64,000 nucleotides of DNA from Arbacia lixula (GCA_963669155.1 OZ022596.1:18215379-18279378), one strand, 5' to 3'; positions 1-11,651 are shown, counted from the stretch's first letter. Notes: generated from the sequence alone by a model not told the origin. Program-made: numbers and translations.

Positions 1-159
1 CGTTTCAGTGTATTATGAGGGGAGTCTTGTAACAGAGTCATAACATTTAATGTCATCCTTGATCTAGTTTCATACTATATTTTTTATTGAATAATTATTA
101 TCAAACTATTGTATGAATATGACTGAAGATGTAAGTGAATAACTCTCAGTTTATAGATA

Positions 160-268
160 TAAGGTTTGTCTCTGTTTCTCTGTGTCTGTCTGTATGTCTG
201 TCTGTATTTGCCTCTCCGACTCCCTTTCTTTTTCTTTCTGTGGTTCTCTCTCTCTCTCTCTCTCTCTG

Positions 269-306
<38 letters not shown>

Positions 307-360
307 ACTCCCTCCCTCTCTCTCTCTCTCTCACTCTTTCTTTCTCACACTTTCTCTATT
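160..360. repeat. (CT)n microsatellite
   Basis: This is a pyrimidine-only tract dominated by CT dinucleotides, with purest runs at 245-300 and 315-332. Open frames through it are Ser/Leu or Arg/Glu simple sequence and are not genes. Confidence 0.95.
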
Positions 361-431
361 TCTCTATCAAACACACCATACAAAATAAAGCACTTTAATA
401 CAACAGCAACCCCCCACCCCACCCCACTCAC

Positions 432-505
432 ATACACTCCATGCACGCACACACACACACACACACACACACATTTACCCCCCCACACACACACACAATT
501 CATGT
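432..505. repeat. (CA)n microsatellite
   Basis: Two blocks of CA dinucleotides (about 447-472 and 484-500) are separated by a short T/C-rich break. Confidence 0.95.
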
Positions 506-1217
506 AATAAACATACATAATGCAGCATGCATCCACCCATCCATCCCTATAGAACTGAAGCATACATGTATGCAGAAACTCACAGTAGTTTATCTTTCCT
601 GCCTTCTACAATCATCAGTCTTGGATACTGGTAGCTTTCCATACCAGTAGAATTACATTTGATGGTACATATTCCTACACATTACACACACAAAGCTCTA
701 ATATGGCCCTGGCTAGCCTACCATCCAAGCTGTGCAGGTATTTTTTTTTTATAAATCCCAACTACAATATCCAATAAACGGGTCTGAGTGAAGTAGACTA
801 ATCACTCTCAATAACTTCTCAGCGATGAACGGAGAGAAGAGAATCAAAGATGTTAGTTTACTAGTCTTATGAGTACTAGACTTTGTTGATCTGAATTTGT
901 TCAGCTTGGATAATAGAACTTGGTAGAGCCTGGAGAGCAGGCTAATATGTCCCTGTCCTGAAGTAATGTACTGTCAAATGCAGTCTATACAGTACGTGTG
1001 CGCATGTGATGCCTACTCGCCTAGTATAGGAAGTCAACAATATAATACTGTACAGTATTTAATATGCCAAGATTCAATACTGAGATTCCGTTGTTTCCAC
1101 AACACTTAAATATAGCCATTCAAAATAATTGTATTTATCTGTAAGTTGCTTGATGCTTTTGTATATCATAGGACAATGAATCCAATTGGTATAGAATCAT
1201 GCAACTCTCCTCTTGAT

Positions 1218-1414
1218 GTACACTACACCTCAAAGGAATTGGCATAGGGAAAGGGAAAGGGAAGAAAAGGAAGAAGCAGCACTTTTGAACCGCGGTATAT
1301 TTAGTCCAGTTCAGCATGAAACATGATGCTTTAGCCAAAAAAGCATCATGTTTCATGCTGAACTGGACAAAATATACAGCGGCTCATTTAGATACCATCA
1401 TCGAATTGTCATCA
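1218..1414. mobile_element. Palindromic MITE, family A (copy 1)
   Basis: The core is a near-perfect hairpin at 1304-1368 (arms GTCCAGTTCAGCATGAAACA and its complement). Its left side carries a purine block with repeated GGGAAA, followed by a CCGCGG. The same text recurs as a fuller palindrome at 10110-10345 and as a half copy at 11060-11147, which shows it is a dispersed element. In the fuller copies CCCTTTAAGACCATGATGAC lies outside the palindrome arms. The right arm here is shortened. No coding capacity. Confidence 0.8.
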
Positions 1415-1442
1415 ATAACGAACCTTCGGTATATCGAACCGT

Positions 1443-1760
1443 TGTTATTGCTATAAAACTACCTGTTTAGTACTGAGAGGGTTTAAATGATTATTCCAAT
1501 GTAAAATGTGAGTTGACACTGTTTTCAACTCCCACAAGGCACCACAGTCCTATAAGCAAGATAGGCAAGGGTCAATATACTTATTCATGTACCAATGAAC
1601 AGTGTGAGTTGAGACCGTTTAGCACTCCAACAAGACACCACAGTCCCATAGGTAAGAAACTGTGTTGTTATTGCTATAAAACTACCTGTTTGGTACTGAG
1701 CGGGTTAAAGGAACTATTTCAATGAACGGTGTGAGTTGAGACCGTTTTGCACTCCAAGGT
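1443..1760. repeat. Diverged short tandem repeats
   Basis: The phrase GTGAGTTGA recurs near 1508, 1604 and 1731, each time followed by a CACTCC/CTCCCAC-type stretch. TTGTTATTGCTATAAAACTACCTG occurs at about 1443 and 1664. Spacing is irregular (about 96 and 127 bp), which suggests old tandem duplication with later change. Confidence 0.6.
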
Positions 1761-1984
1761 CACTTGACACTTGATAGGGGTCTGAAAATGAAAATGGAAG
1801 AAGATAAGAAAGAAAGAAAGAAACAAACAGATCCAATCTCCTTATCGAAGGTCGAAGCAGTTAGCCCATTTGTCCAAATGAAGAAGGTTTGGAGTGAAAT
1901 GTCATTTGACAGCTGAGAGCGTGTCGGCATACAATGGTGTTACTCTGATGGCCACAGTAGGCTGCTTCAAGACGTTTGGACATT

Positions 1985-2151
1985 CACATCCATGAAGCAT
2001 CTACCAAAGACTCTTTTAAGAATCATCTCAAGACTCATCTCTTTAGGCAATGATTGTAAAACTTCATGCATGTACATTTTCTACAAGTCCTTGGGGTTTT
2101 TTTTCTGTAAAGTACTTAGAAATACTGTATTCAGTGCTATATAAATTCAAG
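1985..2151 (+). pseudogene. 3' end of a CR1/L2-like LINE
   Basis: A short frame ending at the TGA at 2050-2052 reads DSFKNHLKTHLFRQ, the usual last residues of CR1/L2-type reverse transcriptase proteins. It is followed by an A/T-rich tail with TGTAAAGTACTTAGA and GTGCTATATAAATTC, a typical 3' UTR of such elements. It is cut off upstream and abuts the MITE that starts at 2154. Confidence 0.65.
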
Positions 2152-2153
2152 TA

Positions 2154-2331
2154 CAATCAAACCTCTCTTTGCGGTCACCTGTCTATAGCAGCCAACTTGT
2201 CTATAGTGGCCACTAAAATGATTCCCCAAGAGAGAGATCGTGTCTTAGAGAACCTGTCTATAGCAGCCACCTGTCTATAAAGTCCACAATTTGTGTTTCC
2301 CTTGGGTGGCCAATATAGACAGGTTTCACTG
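2154..2331. mobile_element. TA-flanked MITE, pogo/Tigger-like family C (copy 1)
   Basis: It is flanked by TA on both sides. The ends read CAATCAAACCT and AGGTTTCACTG (complement CAGTGAAACCT), so they form an inverted pair. The interior repeats CCTGTCTATAGCAGCCA and its complement several times. Other copies lie at 22818-22995, 28218-28395 and 32789-32875. TA target sites with CAGT ends fit the pogo/Tigger branch of Tc1/mariner; that assignment is inference. No open frame. Confidence 0.8.
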
Positions 2332-2699
2332 TATTACTATTATCATTACAAATTCAAACTTTAAAAATATTGCCCAAACTATATCTGTTTCTTTCGTGTT
2401 TGTGCTCTTATTGAAACCAATTCAGGGTGAACTATCCCTTATATACGCATCCACACACACAAAAGACCATGCTCATCGTGTTTATTGATAAAATACCATT
2501 CTCATTCAAAATAATGCACAGACCCTAGTTTCTTTAACGTTCCTTTATAGGACGGATCATTCATACATAAGTGTCCACACTCAAGGCGAACCACGATAAT
2601 ACCATTCTCATTTGTTTAAATTCAAGTATACAGTACATGTAATCCTTGTGTTAAATTGTGTTTTTGTTTGTTAGTTTGTTTATGTTACATGTTTATATG

Positions 2700-2850
2700 T
2701 GACATGTTTAAAGGGCTAACCGGCCCTCACAGGTGCTTGCACCTTCTCGGTCAGCCCTCGCATTTTATTGTCATTGTAGTTATTGTTGTATGTATGTTCT
2801 GTTTTTGTTTTCTTATGCGAAATAAATTTGAATTTGAATTTGCTTTTATC
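2700..2850 (+). mobile_element. LINE 3' tail with (AATTTG)n
   Basis: A T-rich stretch ends in AATAAATTTGAATTTGAATTTG. Tails of short AATTTG repeats after an AATAAA-like sequence are typical of non-LTR retrotransposon 3' ends. No coding part remains. Confidence 0.5.
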
Positions 2851-3204
2851 ATAGAAGTAAGTGTCCACACACAGAATTCCATTATGGTTATATCCAAAAA
2901 AACTGTTCCAGGATTTCCATATTATGAGTTTTGGCATGTGACGACACATGGCTGGACTCTAGGTATCAGTTTGGATATGAAATGTCCATCAGTCTTGAAG
3001 GCAGCCTAGACTAGCCGGTGTATCGTGCCTGCTCCGTGGGAGGCTGGGGTGAGAGAGGAAGGCTAGGAATAAGGAAGATGAATTGAAGGAAGATTGTCTT
3101 AAAGGTCAAGAGGGTACTCACTCCTACCCACCTGTCTGACACAAGCTAGCAAGTCACAGAGTACACACCCACTAACATTGCATGCTCACATGTCCTGTCA
3201 GTGT

Positions 3205-3660
3205 GGTCCCAAGTGTAGGGAACGGTGTGGTGTTTATTTCACCATGCATAAGGTATGCATTGCACAGTACATTTACTACCACAGTAGTCCCAAGTGTAGG
3301 GAACGGTGTAGTGTTTTCACCATGTATCAGGTACACATGCATTAACATTGCATTACCAGGGCAGTCCCAAGTGTAGGAAACGGTGTGGTGTTTTTAGTTA
3401 TGTATCAGGTACACATGCATTAACATTGCATTACCAGGGCAGTCCCAAGTGTAGGGAACGGTGTGGGGTTTACAGTTATGTATCAGGTACACATGCATTA
3501 ACATTGCATTACCAGGGCAGCCCCAAGTGTAGGAAATGGCGTGGTGTTTTTACCACTCAACAGGTACATGTATACATGCATACATTGCACACCATGGTAG
3601 TCCCAAATTTAGAAAACGGTGTGGTTTTTACCATGCATCAGGTACACACCCACTAACGGT
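3205..3660. repeat. 78-bp minisatellite, six copies
   Basis: The phrase GTCCCAAGTGTAGGGAACGG, or a close variant, starts near 3205, 3286, 3363, 3441, 3519 and 3599. The period is 77-81 bp and exactly 78 bp in the middle. Each unit also has CAGGTACACATGCATTAACA. The outer copies are the most diverged, as expected for arrays that expand from the middle. Confidence 0.95.
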
Positions 3661-3899
3661 GACCACGGGCATACATGTGTACCCACTGTTTAAGAGAAAT
3701 AATCTACCACTAAATGATGAAAAATAGCTGCACGGGATGAGGATGTAATTCAATGGGATTTTCCTGGCTTGGTACCGAAAGGGTTAAACTATGAAATCCA
3801 GGACCAGCTGTATAAAGACCATCTGCCTATAAAGACCGGTTTTTGTATCCCATGAAAGATATTCCTCATACTACATGTAGGTATTGAAAAAGAAATGCT

Positions 3900-4080
3900 T
3901 TGTGTATCATTGTTTGTCACACCTGTCCAGGGAAAAAATTCATTCAACATTTGAGGGGAGGGGGTACTTTTTGAGCACATTGGCCATTTTAGCTACCATT
4001 TTACATTGTGTCTATGGGAATTTGGAGGGCTCTTTTAACATTTTCCAGGGCTCTTTTAGCATTTTCAAAGTCGAAAACCG
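3900..4080. mobile_element. Dispersed repeat, family D (copy 1)
   Basis: It contains GGGCTCTTTTA repeats, TTACATTGTGTCTATGGGAA and a GGGGGTAC block. The complement of this text is found at 10735-10890 and 12650-12800. No inverted ends or coding frame could be defined. Confidence 0.7.
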
Positions 4081-4429
4081 GCCTTGTCACTGCACAGCTC
4101 TACTGCGCCTTTACACGTGCACTGTAGTGCAATAGTGTGTGATCGATGTGTTTACAGAAACCAGTGGTTTAAAGTCGTTTCAAAACAGCTTTGTGTTTAT
4201 CTCGCTTCTTTATACGCGTTTCTGGTTTAAACGCGTTTAGGATCGCACAAATTTACGTGTTTCAAAACAAGCTTTCCGAACCCAATAATCAAAACACCTT
4301 TGCGTTTATCAACTCCCTGAAATGCATTTAAAAAAATTGAAACGCATTTGGAGACCTTAATTCTACCAAAAAAAGAGTTGACAAACACGCCCATAGAAAG
4401 TGTCATTAAGAATGCATGTTGCTTCTGGC

Positions 4430-5080
4430 AGATAAGAGGTTGTGGGATGATGTGTTCAATGCACAATGGCCATTGTTGTGTTCTGAAGTAATAAAAAAGC
4501 CATTTCGTAAACAATTTGTGCATGAGCAGATTATTGCTTTTAGTAAATGACCTCAGGTCAATTTCCAAACTCACAGAATAAATTGCGAATTCATCAAATA
4601 GTCGACCACATTTTAATCTATTATCATGCAAATATGGCAACAGCTATTCAGCTCTGAGAAAGTAGTGAAAGAACATTCCACCACATGTGCATCTGCTTCT
4701 ATTGTTGTTCCGGGCACACTGTAAAATATCTTTGCATCCATCATCCAACACAACTTCATGAGAAACAATCCCAGTGAGCAGTCTAGTAGTATTTATTCAG
4801 TGCATTGTCCGACCATGGTGTAATTATGAAATTGTCTATAATCTGATACTCACACATCTTTAGATCCAACTTTGTCCAAAAGTGAAAATCTCATTAAATA
4901 TTCACAGAATTATAACGAGAAAAATAACTCATGAAATGTTGCAGAACCCACTTCTGAAAACATTGACATCCCTTGACCTTATGATGTGTCAATTTCAGCT
5001 TGACTGGAGTTGTAACTTTCTTTTTAATTTTTTTTCAAAAGCGTCAAAAAGTGTGTTGTTAACAAGTATGTGCAGGAGAA
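4430..5080. mobile_element. Dispersed repeat, family G (half copy)
   Basis: CACAATGGCCATTGTTGTGTTCTG near 4460, and the stretch 4840-5070 with TTGTCCAAAAGTGA and CCTTATGATGTGT, match both arms of the palindromic element at 30950-31830. This copy looks like a single arm. Confidence 0.6.
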
Positions 5081-5229
5081 GCTGTGTCAATCTACCCTTA
5101 GACACTACACACTAGTGTCTGCACAGAGTGTCATGGTAACAAGGAGGCGTTTCATTTTGTCATCAACTCAGATCGATCCCACCTTCTTACAAGATGAAGC
5201 CATGACTTAAAAATACAAGCAACAGTGAC

Positions 5230-5560
5230 TTGGTTCCTTTTGTCAGGAAAAAAGCACACTTTGCCCAAATACCAGCATCAGTGAGTTGGTTCCTTTTGTC
5301 AGGGAAAGAGCACAATTTGCCCAGATACCAGCGGCAGTAATTTGGTTCCTTTTGTCAGGAAGAAAGCACACTTTGCCAAAATACAAGCAACAAGTGACTT
5401 GTTTCCTTTTGTCAGGGAAAGAGCACACTTTGCCAAAATACAAGCAACAAGTGACTTGTTTCCTTTTGTCAGGAAGGAAGCACACTTTGCCCAAATACAA
5501 GCAACAAGTGACTTGGTTCCTTTTGTCAGGGAAAGAGCACAATTTGTATCTCTGGAAAGG
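5230..5560. repeat. 57-bp minisatellite, six copies
   Basis: TTGGTTCCTTTTGTCAGG, or a variant, starts at 5230, 5286, 5342, 5399, 5456 and 5513, giving a period of 56-57 bp. Alternate units carry GGGAAAGAGCACA and AGGAAGCACACTTTGCC forms, so there is a weak two-unit higher order. Because 57 is a multiple of three, both strands stay open by chance. Confidence 0.95.
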
Positions 5561-5952
5561 AGATTGCCCCTTCATGTAGCCTCAAGCCAAGACTGATTGG
5601 GTACTTTATTATGTAACACTTCTCTCTCCATTGTAGTGTGACAGAATGGAAAGTGTGTGCATGCGTGTGAAAGGGGGGGGGGGAGAGGTGAAATGTCCAT
5701 TGTTGAGGAGTACATAATGTGTATGTACATGGGGACACGTGTGAACAATGCACATCCCTAAGGGAAAAGATACATACAGTAGATGATGTACACAAACACA
5801 CACACTGCATACATGTGCTCTGTTTGTAAAGCACTTGTAGATATAGACCAGGGTATGCACACACACACATAACATTATCTGCACACACAAATGTACATTT
5901 GTGAATTATACAGTACATGAACATGCCATACTTTGCAATCTGATCGTTAGTT

Positions 5953-6545
5953 TTGCTTCCAAATATACTCTTCCTCTTTCTCTTTCTGGTTCCCTTTTTT
6001 GTTTGCTCTTTTCTGCTCATTTCCCTTTTAATCTCATTTTTTAAATATTATGCTCGTCCTCATCCCATTCTCCTCTGCCTTCTTAATTTCTTCTCTTCTT
6101 CTTTGCCGCCTCCTTCTCCTCCTCCTCCCATCCTTTGTCTTATCTGCCTCCTTCTTGTTCTCCTCCTCCTCCTTCTCCTTCACTTTTGATCCTCTTCTAC
6201 TATCTCTTCATCTCCTCCTTCATCTTCTTCTCCTCTGCCGTTTTACCCATTCAGCTCATTTTCTCTTCCTTCTCCTTTATGATTTCTTTTCTTCTTCTTC
6301 TCCTTCTCCTTCTCCTTCTTCTCCTCCTCCCCTCCTCCTCCTCCTCTTCCTCCTTCTTCTTTTTCTTCTTTTTTCCTCCTCCTTCTCCTTTTTCTCTTCA
6401 TCCTCCGTCTTCTTTTCTTATTTTTCATCATACCTCCTTCCCTCATCCTCTTTTCTTCCTCATTTCAATCTTGTCCTTCTTCTCCTCCTCCTCTTCTCAA
6501 TTTTCTCTATCATCTTCTCCTTTTCCCTCTTTCGCTCATGTTCAA
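5953..6545. repeat. 600-base polypyrimidine tract (plus strand)
   Basis: Nearly every base is C or T, built from TCC, TTC and CTCCT repeats with few purine interruptions. It lies inside the presumed PLCL intron. Long pyrimidine/purine mirror-like tracts can form triplex (H-DNA) structures; that is established for such sequences but not shown here. Confidence 0.9.
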
Positions 6546-7600
6546 CAGGTCTGTGTCTAATGTACTATGCACAATGTTCTTTGATCTTGGACTTTTCTAA
6601 GTTTCCCTAATTCTCTTTTATCTTAACCAAGTTACATGTACTATCAAAATAAGCACTAATGTTGAATCATTTACGTGTCTGTGTGTTGAGGATGGTCACC
6701 CGCCCAAACGTGCTTGCTAAATTCTCCCTATCGCATAGCTCTACGAATCTGAACGCGTGTGGCACTCTAATTTCTTTACCTTTAATTTTTGGGATATGAA
6801 CTTCCCGTTCATGAACATTCTATAGCCATCGTCTTGCTTGTGTCTGTTCATTCTTTCATTAGTCCATCCACAATCAATGTTGAGGTACGCAAAAAACATC
6901 GCCGTGAGTGATTGGTGGTATTTTTTTCAAGTCCTTCGTCCATGTATAAACAACCCTCCCATTTAATTAATTAATATTACAAGGTTTATAAAGGTTGAAA
7001 TCACAGTCTGTGCGTTATTACATGAATTTAATAGGTACAAAACTCTTACCGGAAGTATATCCCAAGAGCAATCGATCAGATATCTGTATTGCGAGGTGAT
7101 AGGGAGAATTGTCAGGGTTGTCCTCAGAAACCATTTTCTTAATGTATTCACAACTTTCCCTGTAAATGCGTAGTAACACGTTATTACATGTACAAATGTA
7201 TATTCACCTGCATTTCATAATTCAATTTCAATGGGTGGAACGTACTCTGAATCTATTAGTTGTTGCTACTCAGACAAACCTCGAGACAAGCTTTTTGGGG
7301 TTACCATTAGTCATAATGTGTGAAGGTGCTGAATGAAATCTGCATACATGGTGGAAATGGTCCATTAGCGAAAGTAGACACCTACAGACAAACATGTGAC
7401 CCAAAATGAAATTGTCTATCAGTCTCATATAATGATAATGAAAAACCCAAAAGTGACACGCCCACCCCACATGTATTCTGTATTATGGAGGGAAGGAGGG
7501 AAACATTTGTGGGGCTAACTTTCAATGTTTCATTTTCATTTTATCCCTTAAACCATGATGTGCATTCAGATAAGGAAACATGTTCATACATTGTTGGCTC
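6546..7600. other. Intronic stretch with no recognised feature
   Basis: AT-rich DNA with short open frames only and no repeat family that I could match elsewhere in the window. Confidence 0.5.
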
Positions 7601-7603
7601 TGT

Positions 7604-7740
7604 TTGTTAAAGGGAATATACTGTACTGCATGGGAAGACAAAAAAACCTTCAAAAGGTGATCCTGAGCAATCTTCTTGACAATGGACTTAAATTCATGTA
7701 TTGTCCAATGTCCATTGTAGAAACTATCCACTTACCACAA
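7604..7740. mobile_element. Fragment of TTAA MITE family B
   Basis: AAGGGAATATACTGTACTGC, then CTTCAAAAGGTGATC and CTTAAATTCATGTATTGTC, match the left arm of the 365-bp palindromes at 29332-29696 and 44668-45032. The centre and the right arm are missing. Confidence 0.7.
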
Positions 7741-8157
7741 TATTGCGGTATTATTACTAGGTCTCGATTTGCAAAATAGCTGCCAGATTAGCGGAAAAAA
7801 GGAGGAAGCAAAAACAGGATTATTTCTGTGATTCCCATTCATATATGCAGCAATCGGTAATGCATCAGCAAAATTGCAGCAAATGTTGCGCTAATTTTGC
7901 GGATAGGTGGTGTATATGAACGGGGTTTATGGGGGCTCATTCACCCCCCCCCCCCCCCCTCAGCCATCTTGCCTTGCTTGGAGGGTCAGCAGAGACAGCA
8001 CACAGGAAGCTGCTGTCTGATCTCTCACAGAACTTGGTGGTGATCTGACACAGGAAGTAGTTCATACACTTCCTCTTGACCTTGACCTACAGAGATATTG
8101 TGTTCTTCTTCCTTATATTCTCTATACTGTTGTCAATAAAAGGCATAGTTGTAAATT

Positions 8158-8320
8158 CCAGGGCCATGTTGCATACATGTAGGTTTTCAATCATTGTAAC
8201 TTACAATCAATGGTAACTACTATGGCAACAGCCAATGAACTCTCATTAATAGCTATTTATAAAATAAAATAGTGAGCTCTCATTATTGCACCTGTGACAA
8301 TACTTGAAAACCTACACTGT
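8158..8320. mobile_element. Palindromic MITE, family H (copy 1)
   Basis: Its left end has GGGCCATGTTGCAT, GGTTTTCAATCATTGTAA and CCAATGAACTCTCATTA. The right end repeats the complement (TGAGCTCTCATTATTGCA, then TTGAAAACCTACA). A cleaner relative is at 12340-12510. Confidence 0.7.
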
Positions 8321-8466
8321 ATAGAGCGTTCCCAGGAGCAGCCATATTGGAGGACAAACAATAAACACCTTTGCATCAGACCATGAAAAGTCATTGTTTT
8401 CATGGTCTGATGCACAGGTTTTTATTGTTTTGTCCTCCAATATGGCTGCTCCTGCGAACGCTCTAT
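8320..8466. mobile_element. Near-perfect palindromic MITE, 147 bp
   Basis: TATAGAGCGTTCCCAGGAGC at the left end is mirrored by GCTCCTGCGAACGCTCTATA at the right. The arms continue through AGCCATATTGGAGGACAAA to a centre at the middle of ATGAAAAGTCATTGTTTTCAT. It is bounded by TA, which suggests a TA target site. Confidence 0.85.
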
Positions 8467-8599
8467 AATACGGGCAACATAACCCAGATTTTTCTTCAGC
8501 ATTGCGTAATGTAAAGTCTTCAATAGCCAGACCCTTACTGTACAGTATTTTAAATAATTTGATGCCAGGCATAATTATTGAACTCTAGGGTATACATGT

Positions 8600-9340
8600 A
8601 CATGTATTTGTGTTCTTCTTTTGATAGTGCTGTCATTTAGTGACAAAGAGAACCATTTTTACACTTTATTTATGTTGTGTGTGTGATTTATTAATTCCAG
8701 AGAGAACTTCCCACTCCATTCTGCTATTCTCTTGATACATACGAGATTCATAGTCTTCCTCTTGCTCTCTTTCCCTTTATTTTCCCTGTCAGAGTCAGAT
8801 TTTCATGTCCTTCCTTTTGTAGACAGTGTCCAAGGGATTTAAATTAATGAGTTTGGTATTTTTGTCAGCAGCTTCATGTTGGTATTCACTCTAATCAAAA
8901 CATTTTCATTGGATATACATGTATGACTTGTCCAGCTTATTATCTTCATTCTTCTTAGGAACCACATCACTGATGCACTGATGAGTTTCTCTATTTCTTT
9001 TCCAATTGTCCAACTCTCATATTTCCGTATAAGTATGGGTCAAAACTAGGCAAACATTTCCAATTATTTGAACAACTCTCAGGGAAGTTTCAAATATTGA
9101 TGACGTTGCTGTCTCTCTTTGCTACATGTACATGTATACTCTTTATTGCCTTTAGAAACCCCATAATACAAACATATAACTCTAATCCGTAGCATTACAT
9201 GTAGGTTGACATAGTGAAGGATCTACAATTGACAAATTACTTGTGAACTTCTTCACTTTCCAGCATTAATTACTTTTAATTGCATTTTAAGTGGTTTTGA
9301 TGGCAATGAATAACAGACTTGTCAATCACTCTGACCATCC
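8600..9340. other. Intronic stretch with no recognised feature
   Basis: AT-rich DNA with several TACATGTA palindromes. No open frame of interest and no repeat boundary could be defined. Confidence 0.5.
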
Positions 9341-9346
9341 CTTTAA

Positions 9347-9568
9347 GAGCATACATATCCTGTACTGGGAAGGCAAAAAAGTCTTCAAAATGTACATGTA
9401 ATTGTAACAATCTTCTTGCCAATGGTCTTAAATTCATGTATTGTCTATTTTAGAAGCTTGCTGAAAGTTATTTGCCCTCAAATGATCCACATATGGAGTA
9501 ATTAATGATTAATGATTAAATCCTCAAAATGTTCGGGCCGAACATTTTGAGGATGTGTGAAATGCCCT
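9347..9568. mobile_element. TTAA MITE family B, deletion derivative
   Basis: A TTAA at 9343-9346 precedes AGAGCATACATATCCTGTAC. The left arm and the CGGGCCGAACATTTTGAGGA centre are intact. The copy then jumps to the terminal ATGCCCT, with TTAA at 9569-9572. Most of the right arm has been lost between short matches, while both ends and the TTAA flanks remain. Confidence 0.8.
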
Positions 9569-9966
9569 TTAAAGACAGGGTGCCCTTTTTGCATGTCGAA
9601 ACATAAAATTGTGTATTAAAAAAAAACACTGAAAATAGAAGAAGATACTGTATCAGAACTTCCCTCCCAACCAATAATACAACTCGAAACTAAGCGATAT
9701 TATAGTGACTAATAAATTTTGAGAATCCACGTTACTGCTGATTCCTGCCGAATTACTTTGGCAAATGGGGCAATCCTGTCTTTGAAGTGGCAGAAAAATG
9801 GCTGGCCTCTGATCTGGGCCAAAATGCAGTAGTTGCACATTATGTAAAAAATACAGAATTGCATGTAAATTGTGCCGCTAACATGGGGCTAGCCCACTTA
9901 AAAGTCAATGTAAACAGACGGTGGTCCGAGTTTAGCTCCATACTATACAATGTAGGTTGGGCTGCG

Positions 9967-9991
9967 CCCCCCCCCCCCCCCCCCCCCCCCC
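9967..9991. repeat. Poly-C run
   Basis: About 24 consecutive C follow GGGCTGCG. Similar C or G runs occur at 7943-7961, 15983-16003, 17220-17232, and inside the LINE copies on the right of the window. Confidence 0.9.
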
Positions 9992-10109
9992 ATTAGCCCC
10001 ACCTATAGTACAGGGCTAATGAAATTTTTGCCAGTGTAAAAAGCTTTAGGTTCTCTAGATATCTAGAGAACCTAGACTATACATGTACATGTACAGACCA
10101 GACTGACTA

Positions 10110-10345
10110 TACACTCCAGCTCAAAGGAATTGGCATAGGGAAAGGGAAAGGGAAGAAAGGGAAAGAGCCGCAGTTTTAAACCGCGGTTTATTTTGTCCAG
10201 TTCAGCATGAAACACTATGCTTTAGCCTAATAAGCATCATGTTTCATTCTGAACTGGACAAAACATAACCACGATTTAAAACTGAGGCTCCTTCCCTTTC
10301 TTCCCTTTCCCTTTCCCTATGCCAATTCCTTTGAGCTGTAGTGTA
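10110..10345. mobile_element. Palindromic MITE, family A (best copy)
   Basis: This is a full palindrome. The left arm reads CAGCTCAAAGGAATTGGCAT and then a GGGAAA block. The right arm is the complement, ending ATGCCAATTCCTTTGAGCTG. The centre is GTCCAGTTCAGCATGAAACA and its complement around TTTAGCCTAATAAGC. Beyond the right arm comes CCCTTTAAGACCATGATGAC, which is shared with the copy at 11060-11147. Confidence 0.85.
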
Positions 10346-10734
10346 CATTCCCTTTAAGACCATGATGACAATTCAATGATGGTATCTAAATGGGATGAGC
10401 AGCCCATCTTGTCTTGTCTTGCTACGCAGGAACGAGCCTGAGCTTGTACCAGCCTGCCATCCTACTGGTAGACAGATCAACTTTCATGAAACCAGATCTG
10501 CAAAGATGGGCTCAAGTTTAAAGACTGGGTAGACCATTGGCAAAAGTCCTGACACTCAGCAGCAATCAGCAGTATACTCTAATCATATATAACATACATA
10601 CATGTATGAAATCTCACATTCATAGCTCCACAAAAGCTTTTCACGAAAGACGAAAACTATCCTTGCTTTTATTTAAAACGTAGTGACCATAGTCTGTATA
10701 TTTAATGATCATGTAAAAATAGAGAAAATACGAG

Positions 10735-10890
10735 GGATACCAGGCAATTTCGCCCCCAAAATGCTTAAAAGAGCCCTGGAAAATATTTTAAAAGAGCCCC
10801 ACAAATTCTTAAAGACACAATATAAAATTGTAGACAAATTGCCAATGTGCTAAAAAAGTAGCCCCCAAAATGTTGAGATCACTCTTTCCC
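10735..10890. mobile_element. Dispersed repeat, family D (copy 2, inverted)
   Basis: CCCCCAAAATGCTTAAAAGAGCCCTGG, AAAGACACAATATAAAATTG and AGTAGCCCCCAAAATG are the complement of the repeat at 3900-4080. Confidence 0.7.
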
Positions 10891-11059
10891 TGGAAAAATA
10901 CTGTTGTAAAAACTTCACTCCCAAATATCAGAAAGTCTACAAATCAACTTTAAGCAATCAGGAGTATACCCTAATGATCACATACATGTATGAAATCTCA
11001 GTCATAGCTTCAGAAAAGCGTTTCAGGAAAAGAACTATCCTTGCTTTTATTTAAATAAA

Positions 11060-11147
11060 TTTAGATACCATCATTGAATTGTCATCATGGTCTTAAAGGG
11101 AATGTACACTACAGCTCAAAGGAATTGGCATAGGGAAAGGGAAGATC
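11060..11147. mobile_element. Palindromic MITE family A, end fragment
   Basis: TTTAGATACCATCATTGAATTG, TTAAAGGGAATGTACACTAC and then CAGCTCAAAGGAATTGGCAT correspond to one outer end of family A. The rest is missing. Stretches at 10560-10680 and 10950-11055 just upstream are direct repeats of each other (GTATGAAATCTCA, CTATCCTTGCTTTTATTTAAA). Confidence 0.7.
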
Positions 11148-11540
11148 TTGTTAGATTTCAGGATACAATTGAAGAGTCATCTCAAAACCATCAATTCGTT
11201 GAAAATAATATTTTGCAATCGCAGTTGAGATTAATCTAACGCATCAAGAAGCCTTGATCAAAACTTCCTTGGGCAAGGGATGGGCTGGTGACAAAACATG
11301 CCCCCCTAACCCCGCAACCCCGCAACCCAGCACAAACAACACTTCTCCATGAATTTATTCAATTTGACCATTTCATTTTTGCATTTATCTGGGATTTGTG
11401 TTTGTCTAAATTATTGAAGATGATCAGTATGTTGGTTTTCATTTTATTTTGAACAAACAAAAAAAATACACATCTTCTCCCTCATCTCTAGTACCCACCA
11501 TGGAGAGCAGCCTGGCTTTATTGCCAGTGAGTTAGTCCCC

Positions 11541-11651
11541 AGGGGCCATATTCATGATACCTTACTAAGCCTAGTTAGTTACTAAAGTGCATCGAAATGC
11601 TTGCATTGTAGTAACCAACTAGGCTAGTAAGCTTTCATGAATATGGCCCCA
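11541..11651. mobile_element. Small palindromic MITE (GGGGCCATATTCATGA ends)
   Basis: The ends AGGGGCCATATTCATGATAC and TTCATGAATATGGCCCC are complementary. The arms continue as CTTACTAAGCCTAGTTAGTTAC against GTAACCAACTAGGCTAGTAAG around a 25-bp loop. Flanks share CCCAGG-like text. Confidence 0.8.

Noticed and set aside
84..507. Overlapping Ser/Leu-rich and Arg/Glu-rich frames
   Set aside because: All are translations of the CT and CA microsatellites.
3205..3660. Regularly spaced repeats resembling a CRISPR array
   Set aside because: The whole 78-bp unit is repeated, including the would-be spacers, so it is a minisatellite. The same applies at 5230, 16311, 26614 and 62654, and the context is eukaryotic.
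5243..5575. 110-residue repetitive Cys-rich frame on the minus strand
   Set aside because: It is the 57-bp minisatellite read as 19-residue repeats. Both strands are open, which argues for chance.
5953..6610. Long Leu/Ser/Pro-rich frames and a Lys/Arg/Glu frame
   Set aside because: They are translations of the polypyrimidine tract. Composition alone keeps the frames open.
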